54,911 nt of DNA, from positions 1 through 54,911 of the forward strand of contig CAJKVH010000010.1 in assembly GCA_905203305.1 (NCBI GenBank). The letters run 5' to 3'. Origin of the DNA: an uncultured Eubacteriales bacterium (GTDB lineage: Bacteria > Bacillota > Clostridia > TANB77 > CAG-508). The notes beneath the pieces are model-generated. The model saw only the letters and a list, made by a program, of their open reading frames with translations. It was not told where the DNA came from and did no database searches. A program made the position numbers and the translations under genes. This document shows, in pieces, positions 36,325 through 43,977 of the stretch; positions within the stretch are counted from its first letter, which is position 1; each line of letters starts with the position of its first letter.

Positions 36325-36353
36325 TTGAAAAAATAGGGTAAATATGATATAAT
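36325..36353 (+). promoter_or_regulatory. Promoter of foreign-looking gene A
   Basis: TTGAAA (36325-36330), 17 bases, TATAAT (36348-36353), directly after the repaired DUF2207 stop. A leader of about 100 bases follows, with AGGAGG at 36395-36400 well before the gene. Confidence 0.75.
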
Positions 36354-36460
36354 AAGGTTATGTAAAAACATGCATCCAATCAAAATTTTTTTGAAGGAGG
36401 AAAAATTAATCTAAGGGATGTATTTGGAACAATAATTTTAAGAAGAGAGGATAACATATT

Positions 36461-37423
36461 ATGATGAAAACATTACGGACAATCTTAAAGGTAGCTGGAC
36501 TTATACTTGTGGCTATCATCACATTGCTTGCATTTAATGCTTGTAAAGGAAAACACCAGGATGATTACTTTGTGAAAAAGATCACAAGAATCGATATGGT
36601 GTATTTCAAAAAAGAACAGGCATTTACTCATGCATTTGATTCTAAGCTGCCATTGGTAGTAAAAAATGACATGAGACGAGCAAGTAAAAAGGATGAGAAG
36701 TTACTTTATAAGTATGGAAAAACTTATATGGTAATGGAAAAAGCTGAAGATACTTGGACGCTTAAAGTGACAGATTCTAGCTTTAACAAACTTGAAGATG
36801 AGGAACTTTGTAATTTCTCTATCTTTAAAAACAAAGACAGTGGATTTTCAATCTATGGAAATTCTACAGAGAGTGGATTTTACATAAAGATGAAAATCGA
36901 CAAAAAAGGGAATACCAGCTCAGAGGTGTTCACATATAATAATGAAGTTCCATTTGCATATAAGCAATTAGGAATGCCAAGTGAGATTGGTGATTATTAT
37001 TATGTAGCAACTCATGAGAAGATATTCCTCTTCAAGAAAGGTGAGCTTAAAGCTTACCAAAATTTTCCAGGAGAGGGAATATACAATTCTTATATCATTA
37101 ATGGAGGCTATATTATAGCCGACGAAGATGGTAACAAGAATGTATATAAGGTGGAAGTTTATGCAAATAAAAGCCATCCTTATGTGTCCTATAGTTTCAT
37201 AGCGACAATTGATAGCTATGACGACTATCGGATAACCGGTATCGAAGGAAGTGATGCAACACTTCTTGTAATCAAGCAAGAGGGTAAAGAATATGTTGCA
37301 GTTCCGGAGAACTGGGATGACTACTGGGAAATGGATATGATAGGTAGTGAACAAAAGGAGGTAAAGTTCAAGTTAGTTCCTGTAGAGGATCTTAGATTAA
37401 AACCGATAGATGACATCGATTAA
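36461..37423 (+). CDS. Foreign-looking exported protein A, unknown function
   Basis: I do not recognise this 320-residue protein. A Lys/Arg start and hydrophobic segment (residues 8-26, ending LLAFNACKGK) suggest an exported protein; the Cys is a poor lipobox because of FNA before it. The mature part is soluble, Lys/Asp/Tyr-rich and looks all-beta (GDYYYVATHEKIFLFKKGELKAY resembles propeller blades). Codon use differs sharply from its neighbours, with many CTT, ATC, GTG, CGG and GAG codons where the surrounding genes use TTA, ATA and AGA. It has its own promoter and terminator, which suggests a recent single-gene gain. Two ATGs (36461, 36464) are possible; AGAGAGG lies about ten bases upstream. 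Confidence 0.7.
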   Translation: MMKTLRTILKVAGLILVAIITLLAFNACKGKHQDDYFVKKITRIDMVYFKKEQAFTHAFDSKLPLVVKNDMRRASKKDEKLLYKYGKTYMVMEKAEDTWTLKVTDSSFNKLEDEELCNFSIFKNKDSGFSIYGNSTESGFYIKMKIDKKGNTSSEVFTYNNEVPFAYKQLGMPSEIGDYYYVATHEKIFLFKKGELKAYQNFPGEGIYNSYIINGGYIIADEDGNKNVYKVEVYANKSHPYVSYSFIATIDSYDDYRITGIEGSDATLLVIKQEGKEYVAVPENWDDYWEMDMIGSEQKEVKFKLVPVEDLRLKPIDDID

Positions 37424-37436
37424 TGTCATCTACAGC

Positions 37437-37468
37437 AAAAAGCTCGGAATTTTACTTCCGAGCTTTTT
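37437..37468 (+). terminator. Terminator of foreign-looking gene A
   Basis: A GC-rich 10-base-pair stem, AAGCTCGGAA/TTCCGAGCTT, and five T residues. It is much richer in G and C than the host terminators. Confidence 0.9.
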
Positions 37469-37480
37469 GATTGTATAACA

Positions 37481-37513
37481 AAAAAACTACATTTATCAAA
37501 AATGTAGTTTTTA
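37481..37513 (-). terminator. Terminator of rplM-rpsI
   Basis: The stem AAAAACTACATTT/AAATGTAGTTTTT is followed by T residues on the minus strand, 30 bases past the rpsI stop. It could act in both directions. Confidence 0.82.
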
Positions 37514-37541
37514 TTTTTACCACCGAAGTAGTTTGTAATAA

Positions 37542-37943
37542 TTATCTCTTTGAGAATTGTGGAGCTTTTCTAGCTTTTTTAAGACCATATTTCTTTCTTT
37601 CTTTCATACGAGGATCTCTTGTTAAGAATCCGTTTGATTTTAAGATTGGTCTATATTCACTATCAGCTTCATTTAAAGCTCTAGCTATACCATGACGTAC
37701 AGCTCCAGCTTGACCTGTGTATCCTCCACCTTTTACAGTAGAAATTACATCATATTTAGCTGTTGTGTTAGTAACTGTTAAAGGTTGTTTAACTATAACT
37801 TTTAAAGTTTCTAATCCAAAATATTCATCTAAATCTTTTCCATTAACTGTGATTTTTCCAGTTCCTTCTACAAGTCTTACTCTAGCTACTGCGTCTTTTC
37901 TTCTACCAGTACCGTAATAATATTTTTTATCAGCTTTAGACAT
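37542..37943 (-). CDS. rpsI: 30S ribosomal protein S9
   Basis: S9 binds the 3' domain of 16S rRNA and reaches the P site with its C-terminal tail. At 133 residues it is full length, with YYGTGRRKDAVARVRL near the start, the central LTVTNTTAKYDV and VKGGGYTGQAGAVRHGIARAL, and the basic tail ending KKARKAPQFSKR. It follows rplM by 20 bases, the universal L13-S9 pair, and is preceded by a GGGAGGAAAC ribosome binding site. Confidence 0.98.
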   Translation of the reverse strand: MSKADKKYYYGTGRRKDAVARVRLVEGTGKITVNGKDLDEYFGLETLKVIVKQPLTVTNTTAKYDVISTVKGGGYTGQAGAVRHGIARALNEADSEYRPILKSNGFLTRDPRMKERKKYGLKKARKAPQFSKR

Positions 37944-37963
37944 TTATGTTTCCTCCCTTTAAA

Positions 37964-38398
37964 TTAAAAATTCCATATTTCTGGTTTTTGTGCTTGATTT
38001 TCATGTTCACTTCCACCATATACTCTTAATTTTTTAAGCATTTGAGCTCCTAAAGAGTTGTGTGGTAACATTCCTTTAACTGCTAACATCATAGCTTTTT
38101 CAGGATTTTTTTCTAACATATCTTTAGCAGAAACTTCTTTCATTCCACCAATGTATCCAGAGTGATGTCTGTAGATTTTTTGGTTTAATTTGTTTCCTGT
38201 TAATATTACATCTTTACAATTTAAGATTATAACATGATCACCTGTATCTATATTTTTTGTATAGATTGGTTTATGTTTTCCAGCAAGTAATCTTGCTGCT
38301 TCTGTTGCAACTCTACCTAATGGTTTATTTGCTGCATCAATTATATACCATTTTCTTTGTATTTCACTTTTTTTAACACTATATGTCATATTATTCAT
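37964..38398 (-). CDS. rplM: 50S ribosomal protein L13
   Basis: L13 is an early assembly protein of the large subunit. The 144-residue protein has KWYIIDAANKPLGRVATEAARLL, the TGNKLNQKIYRHHSGYIGG segment and the MLPHNSLGAQMLKKLRVYGG signature. AGGAGGG sits ahead of ATG 38398. The region upstream (38399-38557) holds no gene. An autoregulatory leader is possible there, but I cannot point to one. Confidence 0.98.
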   Translation of the reverse strand: MNNMTYSVKKSEIQRKWYIIDAANKPLGRVATEAARLLAGKHKPIYTKNIDTGDHVIILNCKDVILTGNKLNQKIYRHHSGYIGGMKEVSAKDMLEKNPEKAMMLAVKGMLPHNSLGAQMLKKLRVYGGSEHENQAQKPEIWNF

Positions 38399-38557
38399 GG
38401 TAAAATGTACCCTCCTATTTTAATTAATATATATATTTATATGATAATTAAATTTAAAACCACCGGGGAGAAGTCTTACATTTAATTCATATTTTCTCAT
38501 AATACTGAATAATTTTATTACAAAAAAGTAAATTTGTCAAGGGGTTTAGCGATTTTT

Positions 38558-40132
38558 ATGGAAAATAAGAAGGAAACTATTTTTAGAGGAATAATATCTT
38601 TATTAATATCTCAAGTTTTTATAAAAATAACAGGACTTATATATAAACTATATTTAACAAATAAAGATGGATTTGGAGATAGCGGAAATGCAATTTATAG
38701 TAGTGGTTTTCAAATTTATGCACTATTGCTTACTTTTTCATCAACAGGAGTTCCAAATGCTATTTCATATCTTGTATCAGAGAGGCTGGCTGTAGGAGAT
38801 AATAAAGGTGCACATAGAATATTTAAAATAGCTTTTATAACTTTTTCAATGATAGGAATATTTGGCTCAATATTGTTATTTATAGGAGCAGATACTATTT
38901 CAAGTAATTGGATTCAAATTCCGGAAGCAAAATATTCCTTAATTGCACTTTCGCCATCAATATTTTTTGTATCAATAACATCAGTAATAAGAGGATATTT
39001 TAATGGCAGACAAAATTTTTCCATAACTGCTAAATCTCAATCATTAGAACAAATCTTTAAAACAGTTTTTACAATTGGATTAGTAGAACTAGTTGTAACT
39101 TTAGGAAAGAAAAATGAAACAATAATGGCAGCATCTGCAAATTTGGCTACAACAATTGCTACAATTTCAAGCTTTATTTATATATATTTATATTATAAGA
39201 CTAAAAGAAAAGAAATAGGTCAAGAGATAGCCGAAACAGTAAATTATAAACCAACAAGAATAAGAAAAACACTAAAAAAAATAATAAATGTTGCAATGCC
39301 AATTTCAATAAGTAGTTTAATATCATCATTTAATAAAAATATAGATTCAATTACAATTGTAAGATTTTTAAAAGAATTTTGTACAGAAGAAGAAGCAAAA
39401 GTAAAATATGGAATATTAAGTGGGAAAATTGATAGTTTATGTAGTTTACCATTTGCATTAAATGTAGCATTTGTAACAACACTAGTTCCTAGTATTTCAA
39501 AATCAATGGCAAAGAAAAATATAGATGAAGTTAGAAAAAAATCAAAAAAATATATATTAATAAGTATTTTAATAGCTTTGCCAATTGAAGCTACAATGTT
39601 TTTATATCCGCAAGAAATAATGAATTTATTGTTTCCAAATGCTGCAAATGGAGCAATGTATTTAAAAGTAAGCAGTATTGCAATTATATTTATGATCCTT
39701 GCACAAACAATAAATGGTATTTTACAAGCAATAGGTAAGGTAAATGTACCTGCAATATCATTTGGGATAGGAATGATAATAAAATTTATATGCAACATAG
39801 TTCTAATTAGAAACCCTAAAATAGGAATATATGGAGCAATAATTGGGAATATATTATGCAATATTGTAGCATGTGGAATATCATTTTTAGTTCTATACAA
39901 AAATATAAAAATAAAACTAGAAGCTGAAAATTTGCTTTTAAAACCACTAATTGCAATTATAATTATGATTATAGTTTCAAAAGCCTTATATAACTTGCTA
40001 AGATGTATAAAAATAGGAGGTTTGGCAATAATATTAACATTAATTACAAGTTATTTAATTTATTTGCTATTAATAATGATTTTAAGAATATATCCATCCG
40101 AAAAAATAAAAATAAAAAAATTTTCTAAATAA
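38558..40132 (+). CDS. SpoVB/MurJ-like lipid flippase (MOP superfamily)
   Basis: This 524-residue integral membrane protein has about 14 helices. Its N-terminus, RGIISLLISQVFIKITGLIYKLYL, is typical of SpoVB/YtgP/MurJ flippases that move lipid-linked cell-wall precursors across the membrane. The GVPNAISYLVSERLA and FFVSITSVIRGYFNGRQNF segments are family hallmarks. A TTG at 38534 opens the same frame, but ATG 38558 fits the family start (ENKKETIFRG) better; AAGGGG lies rather far upstream, so the choice is uncertain. In spore formers this subclass contains SpoVB, needed for spore cortex, but a vegetative role is equally possible. It lies alone between rplM and HU. Confidence 0.85.
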   Translation: MENKKETIFRGIISLLISQVFIKITGLIYKLYLTNKDGFGDSGNAIYSSGFQIYALLLTFSSTGVPNAISYLVSERLAVGDNKGAHRIFKIAFITFSMIGIFGSILLFIGADTISSNWIQIPEAKYSLIALSPSIFFVSITSVIRGYFNGRQNFSITAKSQSLEQIFKTVFTIGLVELVVTLGKKNETIMAASANLATTIATISSFIYIYLYYKTKRKEIGQEIAETVNYKPTRIRKTLKKIINVAMPISISSLISSFNKNIDSITIVRFLKEFCTEEEAKVKYGILSGKIDSLCSLPFALNVAFVTTLVPSISKSMAKKNIDEVRKKSKKYILISILIALPIEATMFLYPQEIMNLLFPNAANGAMYLKVSSIAIIFMILAQTINGILQAIGKVNVPAISFGIGMIIKFICNIVLIRNPKIGIYGAIIGNILCNIVACGISFLVLYKNIKIKLEAENLLLKPLIAIIIMIIVSKALYNLLRCIKIGGLAIILTLITSYLIYLLLIMILRIYPSEKIKIKKFSK

Positions 40133-40245
40133 AAGAGGGATTTTATCGAAGATTGGCGAATAAATTAAATAAAGTAGGTTATAGAATGCAACAAAATAGC
40201 ATTAAAAGTAACTACATAAACAGATATTTTTAGGAGGTAATTGTA

Positions 40246-40524
40246 ATGAACAAAGCTGAATTAGTAGCAGCAGTAGCTGCAAAAACAGGAGAAACAAAAA
40301 AAGCAGCAGAAGCATCAGTTAATGCATTTGTTGAAGTAGTAACAGAAGCATTAAAAAAAGGAGATAAAATCCAATTAGTAGGATTCGGTTCTTTTGAAGT
40401 AAGAAAAAGAGCTGCAAGAAAAGGAAGAAACCCACAAACTAAGGAAGAAATCAAAATACCTGCATCAAAAGCTCCAGTATTCAAAGCTGGTAAAGCATTA
40501 AAAGATGTTGTAAATAAAAAATAA
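40246..40524 (+). CDS. hup: HU-family DNA-binding protein
   Basis: HU is the abundant dimeric nucleoid protein that bends DNA. The 92-residue protein has MNKAELVAAVAAKTG at the start, QLVGFGSFEVRKRAARKGRNPQT with the arm-forming loop, and IPASKAPVFKAGKALKD at the end. A strong AGGAGG site precedes ATG 40246. It is monocistronic and has its own terminator. Confidence 0.97.
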   Translation: MNKAELVAAVAAKTGETKKAAEASVNAFVEVVTEALKKGDKIQLVGFGSFEVRKRAARKGRNPQTKEEIKIPASKAPVFKAGKALKDVVNKK

Positions 40525-40545
40525 TCTTTTTAATAAATTTTTTTT

Positions 40546-40588
40546 AAAAAGCTTTTATGTAAGCAATGGCTTATATAAAGGCTTTTTT
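40546..40588 (+). terminator. Terminator of hup
   Basis: A long hairpin pairs AAAAAGC, TTTATGTAAGC with GCTTATATAAA, GCTTTTTT around an AATG loop. The last arm supplies the T run. Confidence 0.85.
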
Positions 40589-40670
40589 ATTAATTTTATA
40601 ATAAAAATAGAAAAAGAAGCAATTTCTGTAAATATTGATTATAGCCTATTTGCAAGAAAAACTGAGAAAG

Positions 40671-40699
40671 TTGAACAAAATTAAAGATTATGGTATAAT
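40671..40699 (+). promoter_or_regulatory. Promoter of foreign-looking gene B
   Basis: TTGAAC (40671-40676), 17 bases, TATAAT (40694-40699), 45 bases before the ATG. Confidence 0.8.
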
Positions 40700-40743
40700 G
40701 TAAGGAGTAAACGCTAATAAGCAACACAATAGGAGGAATAAAG

Positions 40744-41157
40744 ATGAAAAAGAAAAACACAGTTTTGAGAGTAGCAGTTCAGATGGTCACATTTGTTATT
40801 ACATTGACTATTCTGATTCAGGGGGCACAGTATATGACAAGTGTCCTGAAATTCATGGGACTTAGAGATTCCATGGAATACATGGAGGAGTGTGCTTATA
40901 ATTATAAGTGGACAGATAAAATCCATGAAGAATACGAGTCAGTTCGGGTGGAGATCAAAAAAAATACGGATCCAATAGTCCGTATGTGTTACACTCATAA
41001 CACAGAGATGAAAATCGCAACGGTCGTAATTGGCTTTGCAATGATCTTTTCTGCATTTGTTCTTATTACCCTTATCAAATGGGATATTGAGGATCTTAAG
41101 AATAAGATCAAAAAATCTCTTAGACGCCATGCACGTTGCCGTGCACGTCGTCGATAG
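40744..41157 (+). CDS. Foreign-looking two-helix membrane protein B, unknown function
   Basis: I do not recognise this 137-residue protein. It has two transmembrane segments, at about residues 10-32 (VQMVTFVITLTILIQGA) and 93-117 (IATVVIGFAMIFSAFVLITLI). Between them is a hydrophilic extracytoplasmic part of about 60 residues, and it ends in a strongly basic cytoplasmic tail (RRHARCRARRR). Codons such as CTG, CGG, CGT, GTC and ATC are frequent, unlike the neighbouring genes, so recent acquisition is likely. AGGAGG lies seven bases before ATG 40744. Promoter, gene and hairpin form a complete single-gene unit between hup and cwlD. The basic tail could contact membrane lipids or nucleic acid, but that is a guess. 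Confidence 0.7.
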   Translation: MKKKNTVLRVAVQMVTFVITLTILIQGAQYMTSVLKFMGLRDSMEYMEECAYNYKWTDKIHEEYESVRVEIKKNTDPIVRMCYTHNTEMKIATVVIGFAMIFSAFVLITLIKWDIEDLKNKIKKSLRRHARCRARRR

Positions 41158-41176
41158 GTGATGACTGGCTCATAGG

Positions 41177-41219
41177 GAAGAGGAGTGATTAATGAAAATC
41201 ATTTCTCTTTTCCTTTTGT
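41177..41219 (+). terminator. Hairpin after foreign-looking gene B
   Basis: An imperfect stem pairs AAGAG..GTGATT with AATCAT..CTCTT and ends in CCTTTT. It is weaker than the other terminators here. Confidence 0.6.
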
Positions 41220-41246
41220 AATAAAAAAAAACTTCTAACATATAAT
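41218..41246 (+). promoter_or_regulatory. Sigma-E-like promoter of cwlD
   Basis: GTAATAA (41218-41224), 14 bases, CATATAAT (41239-41246) resemble the mother-cell sigma-E consensus (KMATATT and CATACAHT). In B. subtilis cwlD is sigma-E controlled, which supports the reading. Confidence 0.5.
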
Positions 41247-41274
41247 TTAATAAAATTATATAAGTGAGGTTATT

Positions 41275-41988
41275 ATGATTATACTAAGCAAAAAAAGAAT
41301 AACATTAATTCTATCAGTAGTATTTTTATCAATCTTTTTATTTTTATTAGGAACAGGAGAAAAAGAAAATCAATATATACAAACTGTAAGTCTGCCAGCA
41401 TCAGGAAAAACGATTGTATTAGATGCAGGGCATGGAGTACCAGATGAAGGTGCACAAAGTTCAAGTGGAACGACAGAAGCAGAAACAAATTTAAAAATAG
41501 CGTTAAAAGTACAAAACTTATTAGAACAAAGCGGATGTACAGTAATACTTACAAGATCAGATGAAAATGCAATTTATGATATTGATAGTAAAACATTAAA
41601 ACAAAAGAAAATATCAGATATAAAAAACAGAGTAAAAATAGGAAATGAAAGTTCAGCAGACATATTTGTATCAATACATTTAAATAAAATACCACAGCCA
41701 CAGTATGATGGGTGGCAGACATTTTACAAAGAAGGAAGTGAAGAAGGAGCAAGACTTGCAAAAGCAATTCAAGAGAATTTAAATAAAACAATACAAAAAG
41801 AAAACAATAGAGTAGCAAAAACAATTGACAAAATATACATAATAAAGCATGTAGAGATTCCAACAACAATAGTAGAATGTGGATTTTTATCAAATCCAGA
41901 AGAAGAAAAAAACTTATTACAAGATGAATATCAAAACAAATTAGCATGGGGAATTTATAACGGAATAGTAGATTATTTTTATCAATAA
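41275..41988 (+). CDS. cwlD: N-acetylmuramoyl-L-alanine amidase CwlD
   Basis: This amidase_3-family zinc enzyme cleaves peptide side chains from muramic acid, the first step of muramic-lactam formation in the spore cortex. The 237-residue length matches CwlD. It has an N-terminal transmembrane or signal segment (residues 9-25). VLDAGHGVPDEGAQ carries the first zinc His, a Glu lies in TTEAETNL, SIHLNKIPQPQYDGWQTFYK carries the second zinc His and a CwlD-specific stretch, and IVECGFLSNPEEE carries the catalytic Glu. GAGGTTATT precedes ATG 41275. A sigma-E-like promoter and a strong terminator make it a single-gene unit. Confidence 0.92.
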   Translation: MIILSKKRITLILSVVFLSIFLFLLGTGEKENQYIQTVSLPASGKTIVLDAGHGVPDEGAQSSSGTTEAETNLKIALKVQNLLEQSGCTVILTRSDENAIYDIDSKTLKQKKISDIKNRVKIGNESSADIFVSIHLNKIPQPQYDGWQTFYKEGSEEGARLAKAIQENLNKTIQKENNRVAKTIDKIYIIKHVEIPTTIVECGFLSNPEEEKNLLQDEYQNKLAWGIYNGIVDYFYQ

Positions 41989-42047
41989 AATATAGTAAAA
42001 CTATTGAAAAATAGGAAAAAAGATGTTAATATAAAAAAGCTTAAGGG

Positions 42048-42088
42048 GCAAAGGAAATAAATTGAAATTTATTTCCTTTGCTTTTTTT
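42048..42088 (+). terminator. Terminator of cwlD
   Basis: A perfect 15-base-pair stem, GCAAAGGAAATAAAT/ATTTATTTCCTTTGC, with a TGAA loop and seven T residues. Confidence 0.93.
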
Positions 42089-42102
42089 GTTAAAAAAAGG
42101 AG

Positions 42103-42982
42103 ATGATAAAAATAGAAGAAAAATATTACAAAATATGGATAACATTAATTGAAGGGATCGGGATAAAAAGATATATAAATCTTATAAGCAAGCTTAAAAC
42201 AAGAAAAAACATATTTAAAGCATCAAGAAACGAATTAAAAAATATTCCGTTAATAGATGAAAAAATAATAAAAAATATTTTAGATCCATCTAAAAGGAGT
42301 CTAGCAAAAGAACATTTAAGATATATGGAAAAAAATAATATCGACATAATTGCGCTAGAAGATGAAGCCTATCCTTTAAAATTAATCAATATATATAATC
42401 CGCCAATATGTATATATATTAAAGGAAATAAGAGTATTTTAAAAAATAAAAGTATAGGAATAATAGGATGTAGAAATTGCACAGAATATGGAAAAATAAT
42501 ATCAAAAAAATTTAGCTATGATCTTGCAAAAGAAAATATAAATATAATAAGTGGCTTAGCAAGGGGAATAGATAGTTTTGCTCATTTAGGAGCAGTAATT
42601 GCAAATGGGAAAACGATTGCAGTTTTAGGAAATGGAATAGATATAACATATCCAAAAGAAAATTATTATTTAGAAGAAAAAATAATAGAAAAAGGAGGAG
42701 CAATTATTACAGAATACCCAATTAAAACAGCACCAGAAAAAATAAATTTTCCAGCAAGAAATAGAATTATAAGTGGAATATCAGATGGAATATTAGTTGT
42801 AGAAGCCAAGAAAAAAAGTGGAACTTTAATAACTGTAGACTTTGCATTAGAGCAAGGAAGAGATGTTTTTGTAATTCCGCGGAAATATAAATTCTATTAA
42901 TTCAGAAGGAACAAATGATTTAATAAAACAAGGGGCAATGTTGGTTACAAGTTATAAAGAAATAATAAGCAATTTAAAATAA
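42103..42982 (+). pseudogene. dprA: DprA DNA-processing protein, frameshifted near the end
   Basis: DprA loads RecA on incoming single-stranded DNA during transformation. The Rossmann-like core is complete: KSIGIIGCRNCTEYG, NIISGLARGIDSFAHLGAV, TIAVLGNGID, FPARNRIISGISDGILVVEA and SGTLITVDFALEQGRDVF. The written frame then ends at 42900 with RKYKFY. Removing C42880 (directly before GGA) restores VIPGNINSINSEGTNDLIKQGAMLV, the conserved DprA ending, with a stop at 42980-42982 and 292 residues. ATG 42103 lies immediately after AAGGAG, with no spacing, so the real start may be an unusual codon a few triplets on (for example ATA 42112). The N-terminal SAM-like helical domain is present; no C-terminal winged helix is seen. 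Confidence 0.85.
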
Positions 42983-43004
42983 GGTATAGTAAAAATCCTA
43001 TACC
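42983..43004. terminator. Hairpin between dprA and spoIIID ends
   Basis: GGTATAG (42983-42989) and CTATACC (42998-43004) form a 7-base-pair stem. T-rich sequence lies on both sides, so it can serve either gene. Confidence 0.65.
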
Positions 43005-43005
43005 C

Positions 43006-43266
43006 CTAATTTTGTTTTTCCTTTAAATATTTTAATTTCGTTGCCATTCCACCTCTTAAATGTCTTTCAGCTTTATTTTCATCTAAGATTTCTCTAACTT
43101 CTTTGGCAAGAATAGGATTTATTTTTAGTAATCTATCAGATACATCTTTATGGACTGTACTTTTAGAAACACCAAACTTTTTTGCAGTACTTCTTACAGT
43201 ATCTTTTGTTTCAATTATATAGTGTGCAAGTAAAGTGGCACGTTCTTCTATTGATAATTTTTTCAT
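43006..43266 (-). CDS. spoIIID: Sporulation transcriptional regulator SpoIIID
   Basis: SpoIIID is the mother-cell DNA-binding regulator that links the sigma-E and sigma-K stages of spore formation. The 86-residue protein has the family start IEERATLLAHYIIETKDTVR and the helix-turn-helix TAKKFGVSKSTVHKDVSDRL. The basic end RHLRGGMATKLKYLKEK follows. It is monocistronic on the minus strand, with a G-rich ribosome binding site before ATG 43266. A sigma-E promoter could not be fixed with confidence in the 150 bases upstream. Its presence, with yabG and the ger operon, is the strongest evidence for endospore formation. Confidence 0.97.
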   Translation of the reverse strand: MKKLSIEERATLLAHYIIETKDTVRSTAKKFGVSKSTVHKDVSDRLLKINPILAKEVREILDENKAERHLRGGMATKLKYLKEKQN

Positions 43267-43418
43267 TTAAAGCCCCCGTCTAGAAATACTTTTGTTTAAT
43301 TATATTCTTAATAAATTAATATAGAACTTTAAATTTTCTTATAAATATACTGTTATTTTTTTATACTTTGTGATAAAATAGCAAATGAACTAATACTTAC
43401 AAAACAAGGGGAGCAAAA

Positions 43419-43958
43419 ATGGGAGATATAAATGTTTATTCTGGACCAATGAAATGCGGAAAAAGTATGCAAATATTAACAGAATTTAATAGGCAATTAA
43501 TAGCAGGAAAAAATGCAATGATTTTTAAACCAAGAATTGATAGTAGAGCAGGCAAAAGCTATGTTGCAACAAGGGATGGCAAAAAGCTCATGGCGCAAAA
43601 CATTGAAGATATTTCAGAATTAGAAAACTATAATGCAGACGTATTTTTTATAGATGAATTCCAATTTTTACAAGGAAATGTAAAAACAATAGAGCAAATG
43701 GCAAATGAAGGAAAAAAGTTTTACATAGCAGGTTTAAATTTAACATCAGATAAAAAGCCATTTGGAAAAATGGGAGATTTAATGTGTATAGCAGACAATA
43801 TAAAAATGATGACATCAATATGTGAAATATGTAAAAACGATAATGCTGTATTTTCATATTTTAAAGGCAAAAAAGATCAAGACATTGTAATTGGAGATGG
43901 AGAATATATACCAGTATGTAGAAAATGTTATGAAAAATTAAAAAGAGAAGAGAGATAG
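43419..43958 (+). CDS. tdk: Thymidine kinase
   Basis: Thymidine kinase phosphorylates thymidine for dTTP salvage. The 179-residue protein has the P-loop GPMKCGKS (the family more often has GPMFSGKS, so Lys-Cys replaces Phe-Ser or similar). It then has FIDEFQFL with the Walker B Asp, and the lasso region with a structural zinc site: CEIC and CRKC. GDGEYIPVCRKCY is the usual C-terminal signature. A GGGAG site precedes ATG 43419. The gene converges on an HD-domain dNTPase-like gene, with both stop codons inside one shared terminator hairpin, a pairing that fits control of the dNTP pool. Confidence 0.95.
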   Translation: MGDINVYSGPMKCGKSMQILTEFNRQLIAGKNAMIFKPRIDSRAGKSYVATRDGKKLMAQNIEDISELENYNADVFFIDEFQFLQGNVKTIEQMANEGKKFYIAGLNLTSDKKPFGKMGDLMCIADNIKMMTSICEICKNDNAVFSYFKGKKDQDIVIGDGEYIPVCRKCYEKLKREER

Positions 43959-43977
43959 ATTTTTCCTATCTCTCTTC
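43947..43977. terminator. Bidirectional terminator of tdk and the HD gene
   Basis: The 12-base-pair stem GAAGAGAGATAG/CTATCTCTCTTC with a seven-base loop contains the stop codons of both convergent genes. Confidence 0.88.

Noticed and set aside
37471..37917. Plus-strand frames opposite rpsI
   Set aside because: Fully antisense to a clear ribosomal protein gene.
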